From positions 1 through 64,000 of the forward strand of contig DASVRT010000086.1 in NCBI GenBank assembly GCA_036388475.1: a DNA stretch of 64,000 nt. The letters are read 5' to 3'. Source of the stretch: JALZHR01 sp036388475 (GTDB taxonomy: Bacteria; Acidobacteriota; Blastocatellia; Pyrinomonadales; Pyrinomonadaceae). Under the pieces are notes generated by a model. That model did no database searches. It was not told the DNA's origin and worked only from the letters and a program-made list of their open reading frames with translations. The position numbers and the translations under genes are program-made. Positions 35,399 through 43,942 of the stretch are shown here, in pieces (positions within the stretch are counted from its first letter, which is position 1; every line of letters begins with the position of its first letter).

Positions 35399-36073
35399 TT
35401 AATTTATCTTTTGCCACTGGTTCGCCGTAATGCGTCGGCTTCCCCAGATAAACGGCGTCTGGGCATTATTTGCCGAAAGGCGCAGCGCCACCAGCGAGCC
35501 GTAGCCGTCGCCGGTTTTCGGGTCAACCCACCAGCCCGCGCTGGCGTCCCAGAGCTTGATTTCGCCATTGCCGACGGCAATCGCGCAGCCTTCGTGATAA
35601 ATCAAATCTTTATCAATCCAGCGCAGTTCCGTCGCGTCGCCGTCGCTCCAGCTGCAAGACCATTGAGTCGTGGCGACCTGCGAAAATCTCTGCACCAGCT
35701 GCACGCGATAACTTTGCACGCCGCGCACGGTGAAAACTTCGTGCGCCAGCGCGGCGAGCGCGCCGCAATCGAGCGTGTGCTTCCGGACGGCTTCGCACCA
35801 GTAAATCGGAAACGAGGACGCGCCCCAGTTAAATTTTTGCCTGAGCCAGCGCGGTCCGGCGTAAAGGCTGCCGCCGCCCAGCTCGGAATAATCCGTCGCC
35901 GTTATCCACTCGCGGGAGATTTCGCAGCACATCTGCCCGTGATGCGAGATTTGCGACGGATACCAGTCCTGCCATTTTTCAAAAACCTCGGCGGCAGCTT
36001 TCGCTACACCGAGACCGTTGGTCGTTTCCATAATATTCGTTTCGTTTGTTTGATTAACCGCGTCCAAATACAT
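35399..36073 (-). CDS. transglutaminase-like/papain-fold protein
   Basis: A 224-residue soluble protein with a likely Cys-His-Asp triad: C103 (HTLDCGALAALAHEVF), H160 (LIYHEGCAIA) and D176 (IKLWDASAGWW). The order and spacing fit the transglutaminase-like/NlpC-related cysteine enzyme fold. Such folds serve as peptidases, amidases or acyl/aminoacyl transferases. The ATG at 36073 overlaps the end of the ATP-grasp gene by 20 bases and has aggag upstream, so the two are translationally coupled and probably act together. A candidate role is transfer or hydrolysis of an amide made by the ATP-grasp partner (inference). No close family is recognised. Confidence 0.6.
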   Translation of the reverse strand: MYLDAVNQTNETNIMETTNGLGVAKAAAEVFEKWQDWYPSQISHHGQMCCEISREWITATDYSELGGGSLYAGPRWLRQKFNWGASSFPIYWCEAVRKHTLDCGALAALAHEVFTVRGVQSYRVQLVQRFSQVATTQWSCSWSDGDATELRWIDKDLIYHEGCAIAVGNGEIKLWDASAGWWVDPKTGDGYGSLVALRLSANNAQTPFIWGSRRITANQWQKIN

Positions 36074-38330
36074 AACTCATACTCCTATCGTAAGCTCCGG
36101 CATCGCAGAAGACGAGAATGTCGCCGACCTGCGCGTTTTCGGGCAATTCAACGTTTGAGGCAACGATATCGTGTTCCATACAAAGTCTGCCTAAAAGCTG
36201 TGTTTTGCCTCTGTTTAATGATTTCCAGTCGCCGTTTTTCGCGTCCTGACACAAAATCCGGTGCGGGTAGAAAAAATACATCGGAAGCTCGGCAATCGAG
36301 CCGTCCACAACGACTTCGCGCGCGTCGCCGAAAGCATTCCTGATTTCCAGAATCTGCATCGCCACCGCCATCGAAGGCTGCGCCAGCGCCTTGCCCGGCT
36401 CGGAAAAAATCTGTTTCACGTTCGGCAGAAATTCCGGAATCATCTCAATCGCTTTACGGAATTTCTCGCCCGCGTTTTTCTGCAAATCTTCGGGAAACCA
36501 GCCGCCGCCGACGTCCAGAATTTCAATCAGCCGACCGGAAAGCGCTTCAATCGAGCTGCACCAGCGCAGCATTGATTCAAATAAATGCCACCACTGCTGA
36601 ACGCCGACATTGCTGCTCGCCATATGAAAATGCACGCCGAACCGGCACTGTTTCGGAATTCGCCGGACGGTTTCGACCAGATTTTGAAAAGTTTCCGGCG
36701 TGTCGATCGCGATGCCGAACCGCGAGCGGATATTCGGCGTTCTAAGCCTGATGCCGAGATACTGCGTTTTCAATTCGCCCGTTTCGATGCCCGCGATAAC
36801 GCGGTTGAGTTCTTCAATCGAATCGCAAAAGACGGTGAAAAACGACGCGTCCGTCAAAACTTCGCGCTGCCACCATTTGGCGGGACCGTTCAAAATAATT
36901 TGTTCGGGCTTAAAGCCGACGGCGAGCGCTTTTTTCACTTCCAGCAGGCTGATGGCTTCGGCGTAAAAACCGGATTTGAGCGCGAGCTTTATCAGGCGTT
37001 TGTCCGGGTTGGTCTTGATGCTGTAGGCGTTGTTGACCTTGATTTCGCCGGTGCTCAAATCTGCGGCGAGCGCGGCGGCTTTCTGAAAATATTCCTTCGC
37101 CGTGTTTTTCAGAAACACGCTGGCGGGCGTCTGCATCTGCGAAAAATCCAGCGCTTTTAAATCGTCGATAAAAGTCGTCGGAATCGTCGCCGTTTGATTT
37201 TCGGCGGGTTTTCCGTTGACGCCTTCGCTTCCGTTCCCGTCGTGGTCGAATTCGAGCTTGTGCAGGCGGTTGGCAAACTGAAGAAGTCCCGACGGATGTT
37301 TGAGCGAATGCCCGATTCTGCCGCCCAGCGGTTCGGGCAAAGGCGGCAGCGGAAATTCGGGTCTGACAGGTACTTCCAGCACGACGCGCGTAAATTCTTC
37401 GCCCGTCGCCACCGTTTTCTGCGCCGCCATTCCGGTCGCGCCTTCGATAAGGCTGCCGGGAATGTTGCGCCCCGTAATCGTCGAGCCGTGAATCCACGCC
37501 GGAAAACGCGGGTTCCATTCGAGCAGCCACAATTGATTATCCGCGTCGCGCACCATTTCCAATTCCGCGCCGCCCGTCCAGTTTATATTTTTGATAATTT
37601 GGCGCAGCGGCTCGGAAATTTCTTCCGGCACGTCCGCCACGTCGCCCGCCCAGGTTTTGCTCATTTCCGTCAAATCGCGCTTGCGCATCCTGACGCAGTC
37701 GAGCAATTCGCCTTGGTAAGCCGAGATGGTGATTGATTCCTCGTAGCCGGAAACGTGCGCCTGCAAAAAGAGTTTTTCGGTTGCCCACGCGCTCGAAAGC
37801 ACGTTGCGCATTTCCTCGAAATGCGCCCAGCCGCCGATTTTTACCGCTTCGTAATAAGGACCTTTGAGCCAGACCTTCCAGTCGTGCTCGCGGCAGAAAG
37901 CGTGCAAATCCCAATCGGAAATCTCGGTCGTCACAAAGGTCGGAATTTTAACGGGCAATCCTTCGTGCGCCGGAATGGCAGGTTTGCCGACCAGATTCAT
38001 CGCTTTGAGCGGCGGCGTCAGCAAATTCGGATGACCTTCCGGAAAGAGATTCGCCAGCCACAGAATTTCCAAATCGATGCTGGAAATCCACAACCCGCCT
38101 TCGTCCAGAACTTTTTTGATTTCGGCGGCGTGCGTATTTAAATTCAATTCGTCCCAGGGACGCTGGAGCCAGATTTCATCAAAATCCAGCCAGTGGATGC
38201 CCGAACAGCGATTCGAGTATTCGACGCCGATGAGTTTCGCCTGCGGGTAAGCCGCCCTGATGGAACGGGCGATGCCGACGCCGGGCTGCGGGTTGGTGCC
38301 CGAGTAAAGTCCGCTGATATAAATCTTCAT
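36054..38330 (-). CDS. ATP-grasp ligase fused to a PLP-dependent fold-III decarboxylase
   Basis: A 758-residue two-domain enzyme. Residues 1-320 are an ATP-grasp ligase with the Mg-ATP signature E256-x-E258 and E271-x-N273 (LLEWNPRFP). Residues about 385-758 are an alanine-racemase-fold decarboxylase of the ornithine/diaminopimelate type: PLP lysine K439 (YSIKTNP), VGGGW at 607-611, EPGK at 644-647, and C717 plus DAGAYDRSMSYVFG at the C-terminus. The domains probably work in sequence: amide or thioester formation on an amino acid, then decarboxylation. Butirosin BtrJ and BtrK show that logic on separate chains. It sits between a cysteine-enzyme-like gene and two oxygenases. No carrier-protein gene is visible. 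Confidence 0.85.
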   Translation of the reverse strand: MKIYISGLYSGTNPQPGVGIARSIRAAYPQAKLIGVEYSNRCSGIHWLDFDEIWLQRPWDELNLNTHAAEIKKVLDEGGLWISSIDLEILWLANLFPEGHPNLLTPPLKAMNLVGKPAIPAHEGLPVKIPTFVTTEISDWDLHAFCREHDWKVWLKGPYYEAVKIGGWAHFEEMRNVLSSAWATEKLFLQAHVSGYEESITISAYQGELLDCVRMRKRDLTEMSKTWAGDVADVPEEISEPLRQIIKNINWTGGAELEMVRDADNQLWLLEWNPRFPAWIHGSTITGRNIPGSLIEGATGMAAQKTVATGEEFTRVVLEVPVRPEFPLPPLPEPLGGRIGHSLKHPSGLLQFANRLHKLEFDHDGNGSEGVNGKPAENQTATIPTTFIDDLKALDFSQMQTPASVFLKNTAKEYFQKAAALAADLSTGEIKVNNAYSIKTNPDKRLIKLALKSGFYAEAISLLEVKKALAVGFKPEQIILNGPAKWWQREVLTDASFFTVFCDSIEELNRVIAGIETGELKTQYLGIRLRTPNIRSRFGIAIDTPETFQNLVETVRRIPKQCRFGVHFHMASSNVGVQQWWHLFESMLRWCSSIEALSGRLIEILDVGGGWFPEDLQKNAGEKFRKAIEMIPEFLPNVKQIFSEPGKALAQPSMAVAMQILEIRNAFGDAREVVVDGSIAELPMYFFYPHRILCQDAKNGDWKSLNRGKTQLLGRLCMEHDIVASNVELPENAQVGDILVFCDAGAYDRSMSYVFGRG

Positions 38331-38372
38331 AATTCCCCTGTAATTTCCCTATAATTCCCCTGTAATTTCCCT
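38331..38372 (-). repeat. duplicated leader segment carrying the ribosome-binding site
   Basis: aattcccctgtaatttccct occurs twice in tandem (38331-38350 and 38353-38372, period 22). Read on the minus strand, each copy carries aggggaatt; the proximal one is placed correctly to be the ribosome-binding site of the ATP-grasp fusion. Confidence 0.75.
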
Positions 38373-38389
38373 TGTTCGATATAAAATTT

Positions 38390-39163
38390 CTAACTTGCCA
38401 CCGTTGCCCAATACGAGGGCGTCGAGGCTAAATTAAATTCCGGCTGCGGAATTTTTTCCCGGAATTCGTCGGTGAATTTGCCGTCCACCCGAATGCTGAA
38501 CGATAAGCCGTCGTGCCCGTCGCTGCCGTGAAATTGATTGACCGAATCGAACCACGCGCTGTAGGATTCGACGTATTTTTTCTCGCCCGTCTGGTAATTG
38601 AACATATAAAACGGCTTTTTCTTGTTTGTCCGAAACCAGATGAATTCGTGACAAATATCGGTTTCGACGTGGTCGCGGTGCGCCGGAACTTCGCGCGCCG
38701 CGTCGTCATACATAATCATCGTTCTGCCGGTCGCCTGAAACGGCAGCGTTCGTATAAAATCCATCAGCAGCGCAAATTCGTTGGCGGCTTCGGTCGGATG
38801 CCAAAGCTCGGTTTTGTCCAAATCGAAATAGCTGTCCGGCTGCTCGGAATACGCCAGGTAAATCATCCGCGAGCCGGGGCGATCGGGAATCTTATCGTTT
38901 AATTTGTAAGGTCCGGTGTAAAACTTGTAATCGTCCTGCGGCACGTTCAGCCGTCGTTTGATTCTTTGCAGAATATAGCCGTCGAGCGCGCGCAGGCGTT
39001 CGACGTCGATAAACTCGTCAAACGATTTATAGCTCGGATAAGTGATGCGCGAATCGACCGGCTCAAAGGCGAGCGTGTCCTCAGCCAGATTATCTTTGAA
39101 AATTTCCCCGGTTGTTTCGGTTTCACCTGCCATAGTCTTAATTTCCATCTCTGATTTATTCAT
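38390..39163 (-). CDS. AspH-like Fe(II)/2-oxoglutarate oxygenase (copy A)
   Basis: A 257-residue soluble protein with the non-haem iron facial triad: H162-x-D164 (VPAHRDH) and distal H212 (NQFHGSD), plus R225 (SFSIRVDG) positioned to bind 2-oxoglutarate. The pattern resembles aspartyl/asparaginyl beta-hydroxylases more than TauD. It would hydroxylate or desaturate an amino-acid-like substrate. Copy B lies 18 bases upstream on the same strand, and 76 bases near the 3-prime ends of both copies are identical, a sign of recent gene conversion. The ATP-grasp fusion follows 59 bases downstream. The start at 39163 lacks a strong ribosome-binding site; M6 is a possible alternative. Confidence 0.7.
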   Translation of the reverse strand: MNKSEMEIKTMAGETETTGEIFKDNLAEDTLAFEPVDSRITYPSYKSFDEFIDVERLRALDGYILQRIKRRLNVPQDDYKFYTGPYKLNDKIPDRPGSRMIYLAYSEQPDSYFDLDKTELWHPTEAANEFALLMDFIRTLPFQATGRTMIMYDDAAREVPAHRDHVETDICHEFIWFRTNKKKPFYMFNYQTGEKKYVESYSAWFDSVNQFHGSDGHDGLSFSIRVDGKFTDEFREKIPQPEFNLASTPSYWATVAS

Positions 39164-39181
39164 AAAAATTTTCTTTCATAA

Positions 39182-39913
39182 TTATCCCTTCGGCGTCTCC
39201 CGACACGCCCAGAGCGCCGGCGTCGAGGCTAAATTAAATTCCGGCTGCGGAATTTTTTCCCGGAATTCGTCGGTGAATTTGCCGTCCACCCGAAGGCTGA
39301 ACGATAAACCTTCAACCGACTCGCTGCCGTGAAATTGATTGACCGCATCAAACCACGCGCTGTAGGATTCGATATATTTCTTCGCGCCGCTCAGGTGGTT
39401 TAAAACGTAGAACGGCTTAATTAAATTCGTGCGAAACCAGATAAATTCGTTGCAGATTTCCGCGTTTAAATGGTCGCGATGCGGCGGCACTTCCTTGCCG
39501 GCATTGTCGTAAATAATCAACATTCTGCCCGTCTCTTTAAACGGCAGAGTCGCGATAAAATCCATCAAATCGGCGAATTCATCCGCCGCTTCGGTGCGTT
39601 CCCAAAGCTCCGGTTTGTCAAGGTCGAGATAATCGTGCACAGTTCCGGGCTTGGTGCGCGTCAGCCAGATTTCGCGCACGCCGGGCTGATACGGCATCTC
39701 CTCGTCCAGTCGATGAAGATTGAGAAAATAATCATCCTTTTCAGCTTTGATATGGAGGTTTATTCGCTCGATGATGTAATCGTTAAGCGCGCGCAGGCGC
39801 TCGACGTCGATAAATTCGTCAAACGACTTATAGCTCGGATAAATGATGCGTGAGTCGATTTTCGCTTGTTCTATATTGGTGACGAAAGCGTTTTCATCAG
39901 AGCGAGCTTCCAC
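39182..39913 (-). CDS. AspH-like Fe(II)/2-oxoglutarate oxygenase (copy B)
   Basis: A 243-residue paralogue of copy A with the same iron triad H145-x-D147 (VPPHRDH) and H195 (NQFHGSE), and R208 (SFSLRVDG). It begins with GTG at 39913, preceded by aaggagg about 11 bases upstream. The N-terminal halves of the two copies differ more than the iron-binding halves, suggesting different substrates or successive hydroxylation steps. It is first in the minus-strand run copy B, copy A, ATP-grasp/PLP fusion, transglutaminase-like protein. The SyrP/TauD-like gene is divergent from it across 251 AT-rich bases with no other feature. Confidence 0.7.
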   Translation of the reverse strand: MEARSDENAFVTNIEQAKIDSRIIYPSYKSFDEFIDVERLRALNDYIIERINLHIKAEKDDYFLNLHRLDEEMPYQPGVREIWLTRTKPGTVHDYLDLDKPELWERTEAADEFADLMDFIATLPFKETGRMLIIYDNAGKEVPPHRDHLNAEICNEFIWFRTNLIKPFYVLNHLSGAKKYIESYSAWFDAVNQFHGSESVEGLSFSLRVDGKFTDEFREKIPQPEFNLASTPALWACRETPKG

Positions 39914-40164
39914 AATTTTAAAAACCTCCTTGTTCTTTTAAATTCATACGCCCTTTTAAATTTCCGGAGCTTAATACTTTCATCCTCCGCGCAGTTTTCG
40001 AAAACCGTGAAATATCAGCACTTATGCGCGATAGATGTAAATTATATTTTATAAAATATCGTCATTTTAAAAGTTCGTCTGTTCGATAGCAGACAAATAT
40101 AATTTAAAAAATCTCGCATAATAATTTTCGGTTCGGTTTTTATTAATAACAGTCTTTAAAAAAT

Positions 40165-41151
40165 ATGATAAAGACGAGTTTTCTCAATCCTCAGAAATTG
40201 CCGCTGGTGATTAAGCCCGCCGTTGACGAGAAAGAAAACGCAGCTGATTTGGATTTGCTTGTCGAAACGGCGCGCTCGGGGCGTGATTTTTTCCGCGAAA
40301 AGCTTTTGACGCACGGCGCGTTGTTGTTTCGCGGCTACCAAGTGCGAAGCGTTTCCGATTTAGAGCGTTTTGTTGACGAGTTTTCCGGCGGCGAAAAATT
40401 ATTCAATTACGCGGGCGGCGTCTCGCCGCGCAACCCGCTCGGCGGCGGCGGCAAAGGCGGCGGAGTTTACACTTCGACCGAATACCCGGCGCAATACGCG
40501 CTTTCGCTGCACAACGAATTGTCTTACGCCGACGTTTACCCGCGTCATCTTTATTTCTGCTGCCTGACGCCCGCCGCCGCCGGCGGCGAAACGACGCTCG
40601 GCGACAGCCGCCGGATTCTGCAAAACATCGACGCGGAAATCGCGGAATTATTCAAAAATAAAAAAATCTGTTACGTCCGCAATCTGCACGCCGTCAAGGG
40701 AGACGGTTATTCGTGGCAGGAAGCGTTTGAAACCGACGATAAACAAACGGTCGAAGCTTGCTGCCGGAAAATCGGCGCGCAGTTTCAATGGCAAACAAGC
40801 GGCGGCTTGCGCGTCAGACAGATTCGACCGGCAATCATTAAGCATCCGCTGACGGGCGAAGAAGTCTGGTTTAATCAAGCCGACGGCTTTCACCCGTCCA
40901 ATCTCGACGCGGAAACTTATCAAACGCTGATTGCGGCGATGAGCGAAGACGAATTTCGGCTCAACGTCTATTTCGGCGACGGCTCGCCGATTGATTTGGA
41001 AACGCTCGCACACATTCGCGCCGTTCTGCAAAGCGAAACGATTCCGCACCGATGGCAGGCGGGCGACGTTTTAATTCTGGACAATATTCTCGCCGCGCAC
41101 GGTCGGCTGCCGTTTACCGGAGCGCGGAAAATCGCGCTGGCAATGACCTAA
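40165..41151 (+). CDS. TauD/TfdA-family oxygenase of the SyrP type
   Basis: A 328-residue Fe(II)/2-oxoglutarate enzyme. The iron ligands are H116-x-E118 (SLHNELSY) and H312 (LAAHGRLPFTG), with R321 to bind 2-oxoglutarate. The H-x-E variant with HNE(L/M)SY is typical of SyrP and of oxygenases in antimetabolite pathways, where it hydroxylates amino-acid groups, instead of H-x-D as in taurine dioxygenase. A Gly-rich insert (GGGGKGGG, 93-100) precedes the active site. It is divergent from the two AspH-like genes, so three different oxygenases surround one ligase/decarboxylase. The substrate is unknown. Confidence 0.82.
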   Translation: MIKTSFLNPQKLPLVIKPAVDEKENAADLDLLVETARSGRDFFREKLLTHGALLFRGYQVRSVSDLERFVDEFSGGEKLFNYAGGVSPRNPLGGGGKGGGVYTSTEYPAQYALSLHNELSYADVYPRHLYFCCLTPAAAGGETTLGDSRRILQNIDAEIAELFKNKKICYVRNLHAVKGDGYSWQEAFETDDKQTVEACCRKIGAQFQWQTSGGLRVRQIRPAIIKHPLTGEEVWFNQADGFHPSNLDAETYQTLIAAMSEDEFRLNVYFGDGSPIDLETLAHIRAVLQSETIPHRWQAGDVLILDNILAAHGRLPFTGARKIALAMT

Positions 41152-41153
41152 GA

Positions 41154-41252
41154 AAAGCAGTAAAAAGCGGTAAACGGTAAGTTCGTTATTTTGAAACTGC
41201 AACTTTATCAATTGCAACTTACCACTTACCGTTTACCGCTTTTTACTGCTTT
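41154..41252. repeat. inverted repeat, aacggtaaacggtaag class
   Basis: A 28-base left arm (aaagcagtaaaaagcggtaa, then acggtaag) is matched in the right arm, which has one extra ggtaag word. It spans the convergent junction and includes the last codons and stop of the 41243-41806 gene. Confidence 0.85.
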
Positions 41253-41806
41253 CCACTTTTTGAAAACTTGCCGTTTTGCCACGCCAAATCGTAAAGTTTT
41301 TTGCCTTTGTAAAAATCTTCGCCCATTTCGTCTTTTCCGAAAACTTCGATGGTTGTGCCTTGCTGCGGCAGCTCGTAAATATATTTTTTCGCGTTGTAAT
41401 TCGGCACGACCGCGCGGGAAACGTCCGTCCATTTTCCGTTTTTGTAATCCAGAAAAACGCACCACGGCGTATCTTCCACGCCGCCTTCGCCGTAAGTGTA
41501 AAAAGCGATTAAATACGTGCCGTTCGCGCGTTTGAACAGCGTCATCACGAAGCCTTCCTGCGCCGCGTCGCCCGCGCCGCTCAGATAACCGTTTGCCGTA
41601 TCTTCGACGTTCAGATACCGTTCCAGATATTCCTGCTTGCTTTTGCGCGCGTCTTTGCCGATGCAGCAATCGAGACTGAAATATTTCGCCGGCAGCAGCA
41701 TAAAAAAGTCGCGCACGGTTTTCGGCTGCTTCGGCTGCGCCGCCGCCGAAAGCCCGAATGCCGATAAACAAATTAATAATGCCGAAAATAAAAATTTCGT
41801 TTTCAT
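41243..41806 (-). CDS. secreted protein of unknown function (187 aa)
   Basis: A 187-residue exported protein. Residues 1-23 are a signal peptide (FLFSALLICLSAFGLSAAAQ). The mature part starts with PKTVRDFFMLLPAKYF and DCC at 46-48, and has a strand-rich C-terminal half (YLIAFYTYGEGG, WCVFLDYKNGKWTDVS). It looks like a small periplasmic lipoprotein-free domain. I do not recognise the family; similar VRDFF..LP.KYF openings occur in other Acidobacteria and Bacteroidetes proteins from memory. Its last codons fall inside an inverted repeat, so the natural C-terminus may have been altered by that element. Confidence 0.6.
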   Translation of the reverse strand: MKTKFLFSALLICLSAFGLSAAAQPKQPKTVRDFFMLLPAKYFSLDCCIGKDARKSKQEYLERYLNVEDTANGYLSGAGDAAQEGFVMTLFKRANGTYLIAFYTYGEGGVEDTPWCVFLDYKNGKWTDVSRAVVPNYNAKKYIYELPQQGTTIEVFGKDEMGEDFYKGKKLYDLAWQNGKFSKSGKQ

Positions 41807-41994
41807 AATTTCTCCTCTGATAAATTCAAAAGTCGAATAAAAAGACCGAAATCAGATTGAGCTTTTGCCTTGTTTGAAAAAGCGACGTTTAGAACCGGCA
41901 AAATTTATTTGCTTTGTCAGAGTTTTCAGTTTTCCGATTGCACAAACTTTTTCCATGAGCGAAGATAAATTTAAAAAGTCTCAAAGGAGTTCAA

Positions 41995-42834
41995 ATGCAT
42001 CGAAGACTTTCGGCAATCGCCTTTGCCCTTATTTTCTGCTCGCTGATTTTTCTTCAGACGACCGTCGCCCAGACCGAAAAAGATACGGTTCCGACGCGCG
42101 AGATGGACCGAATAAACTGGATGGAATTTAAGGAAACCGTGCCTTCCAAAATCCAGACCGTGCTGCTGCCGACCGGAACTTTAGAACCGCACGGCGTCAT
42201 CAACAACGGCGCTGACAATACCGCGCCGACGGCAATGGCACGCGCCGTCGCGCGCCGCACCAACGCGATGATTGCGCCGACGCTGCCTTACGGCATTACC
42301 GGCTCGATGGCTGATTACCCGGGCGCGTTTACCATTACCGAAGCCGCTTATCGCCCGTTCGTCAAACAAATTCTCGAAGGCTTAGCCCGCACCGGATTCA
42401 AAAACATTATTATTTTAAACGGTCACGGCGGCGCGCAGACCGCCGTTCTGCAATCGGTCGCGGCGGAGGTTTCCGCCGAGCGAAAAGTGCGGACGCTGGT
42501 CATCAACTGGTGGTCGTTTGCCTCGGAAGAAACGAAAGCCGTTTTCGGCGAAGACGGCGGGCACGCGGGCTGGAATGAAACGGCGTATGTTCAGGCGGTC
42601 GACCCGACGCTGGTGAAAAAGGAAAGATACAACGCCGATTTGGCAACCGCGTATCCGACGCCGGGAACGTGGCAAGCCGTGCCGTTTCCCTCGTCAATCG
42701 GGCTTTACCAAAAAGGTCAGGGCTACCCGAAATTCGACCAGCAAAAAGCCGACGAATATTTTCGCAAAGTCAACGACAAAGTAGCGAACCTGATAAACGA
42801 AATCGTCCGCAAATGGGATATGGCAGGACTTTGA
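41995..42834 (+). CDS. exported creatininase-family amidohydrolase
   Basis: A 279-residue protein with a signal peptide (residues 1-25, FALIFCSLIFLQTTVAQ). The creatininase-type metal site is visible: E64 and H66 (GTLEPHG), D74 (NNGADNT), the NGHGG loop near 140, and the E of GEDGGHAGWNET near 182-193. The family hydrolyses cyclic or linear amides such as creatinine, formamides and mycofactocin precursors. A periplasmic member is less usual. aaaggag lies 7 bases upstream of the start. It stands alone between two unrelated genes, so the substrate cannot be guessed from context. Confidence 0.82.
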   Translation: MHRRLSAIAFALIFCSLIFLQTTVAQTEKDTVPTREMDRINWMEFKETVPSKIQTVLLPTGTLEPHGVINNGADNTAPTAMARAVARRTNAMIAPTLPYGITGSMADYPGAFTITEAAYRPFVKQILEGLARTGFKNIIILNGHGGAQTAVLQSVAAEVSAERKVRTLVINWWSFASEETKAVFGEDGGHAGWNETAYVQAVDPTLVKKERYNADLATAYPTPGTWQAVPFPSSIGLYQKGQGYPKFDQQKADEYFRKVNDKVANLINEIVRKWDMAGL

Positions 42835-42970
42835 AAGGATAAAGGCTAAGGGATAAAGGGAGAAAAATCTAAGTTTTGAAGTGTTGAATTTTGAATTTGC
42901 AACTAACCAAATCATTGAAATTCAACATTTAAAACCCAAAATTCTCTTTCCTTTATCCTTGCTTTATCTT
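42834..42970. repeat. 137-bp inverted repeat, aaggataaaggg class
   Basis: aaaggataaaggctaaggga pairs with ttcctttatccttgctttat, and an inner gttttgaagtgttgaatttt pairs with attgaaattcaacatttaaa. It fills the convergent gap and overlaps the stop codons on both sides. Confidence 0.8.
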
Positions 42971-43845
42971 CCGCCGCTCGGCTGGAGAATCAAATTCGGC
43001 ATTTGTCCTTCGCTCAAGGTAATCGGCTGGTCCCAGACGGAAAAGCCTTCGGGCGTTTTCGTGATGCCGAAAAGATAATAGCTGTCCGGTTTCACGTCGG
43101 GAAATTTGGCTTTGCCCTGCGCGTCGGTCAAAGTTTTGGCGACGGTGTATTTGCTGATTGCCGCCAGCGCCTTGCGTCTGGTTTCCGGGTATCTGCCCGG
43201 ATAAACGATTGACATACCGAAAGCGTTAACTACTCCCTGACCTTCCTCGTCTTCAATATCCGCTTCTTCCAGAATACTTCGTAAATCTTTTTTCAAAAGA
43301 TAAAAAGTTTCTTTCTGTACGGCTTGTTCCCTGCCCGTCGCGCCGCGAATTTTCGCCTCGACGCTCAAAGAGCTTTTGCCGACCGGAACATTGTCCGCCG
43401 TCGCCGTGCGCGGGTCGGTCGGCGGCGTATTGATGCTTGTGCTTTGCGAGGGCGGCACTGTAACTTCCGAGCTTTGCGAGGGCGGCACGGAAGTGCTCGG
43501 AACCGTCACGTCGCTTGACCTCGTCTCGCTTTGCACGACGCGGTTTGACGAGCGGGAATTTACCGGCTCTCGCTCGCTTCCGAGCCGGACGTTGACGTTG
43601 CGGTTTGTATCGTCGTCATTATTTCGCATCACCGCGAATAAAACGAAAACCAGCACCGCGCCTAAAATTATAATCGGCGCGATAATCCAAGCCGGAAAAG
43701 CTTTTTCGCGCGGCGGCTGAATGATAACTTCGCGCCGCGGAATCGGCTCGACTATCGCCGGCGCCATCGGGCGACCGCAATTCAGGCACGCCACCGCTTC
43801 CGTCGAAACCTGATTGCCGCAATCCGGACAAGTTATTAAAGACAT
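42964..43845 (-). CDS. membrane protein with zinc ribbon and a carboxypeptidase-regulatory-like tail
   Basis: A 293-residue protein. Residues 6-27 are a zinc ribbon (CPDCG and CLNCG). A transmembrane helix lies at about 52-74 (AWIIAPIIILGAVLVFVLFAV). About 80-165 is a Ser/Thr/Pro/Asn-rich linker with repeats of PPSQS. The C-terminal domain (about 170-293) is soluble and ends in a KFPDVKPDSYYLFG segment, like carboxypeptidase-regulatory domains. The topology puts the ribbon in the cytoplasm and the tail outside. I chose the ATG at 43845, which has gggagg 8 bases upstream and starts right at the ribbon. The function is unknown. Confidence 0.7.
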   Translation of the reverse strand: MSLITCPDCGNQVSTEAVACLNCGRPMAPAIVEPIPRREVIIQPPREKAFPAWIIAPIIILGAVLVFVLFAVMRNNDDDTNRNVNVRLGSEREPVNSRSSNRVVQSETRSSDVTVPSTSVPPSQSSEVTVPPSQSTSINTPPTDPRTATADNVPVGKSSLSVEAKIRGATGREQAVQKETFYLLKKDLRSILEEADIEDEEGQGVVNAFGMSIVYPGRYPETRRKALAAISKYTVAKTLTDAQGKAKFPDVKPDSYYLFGITKTPEGFSVWDQPITLSEGQMPNLILQPSGGR

Positions 43846-43942
43846 TTTTATTTCCTCCCTTTGTTCGTTTGTCAATAAAACAATAATTATCTGATTTAAG
43901 AATAATACATTTCGTTGGAAAAATGTTTATAAAAAATTAAAG

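Noticed and set aside
35309..36343. A 344-codon plus-strand frame opposite the transglutaminase-like and ATP-grasp genes
   Set aside because: Very basic, low-information translation spanning the border of two well-supported minus-strand genes, hence a shadow frame.
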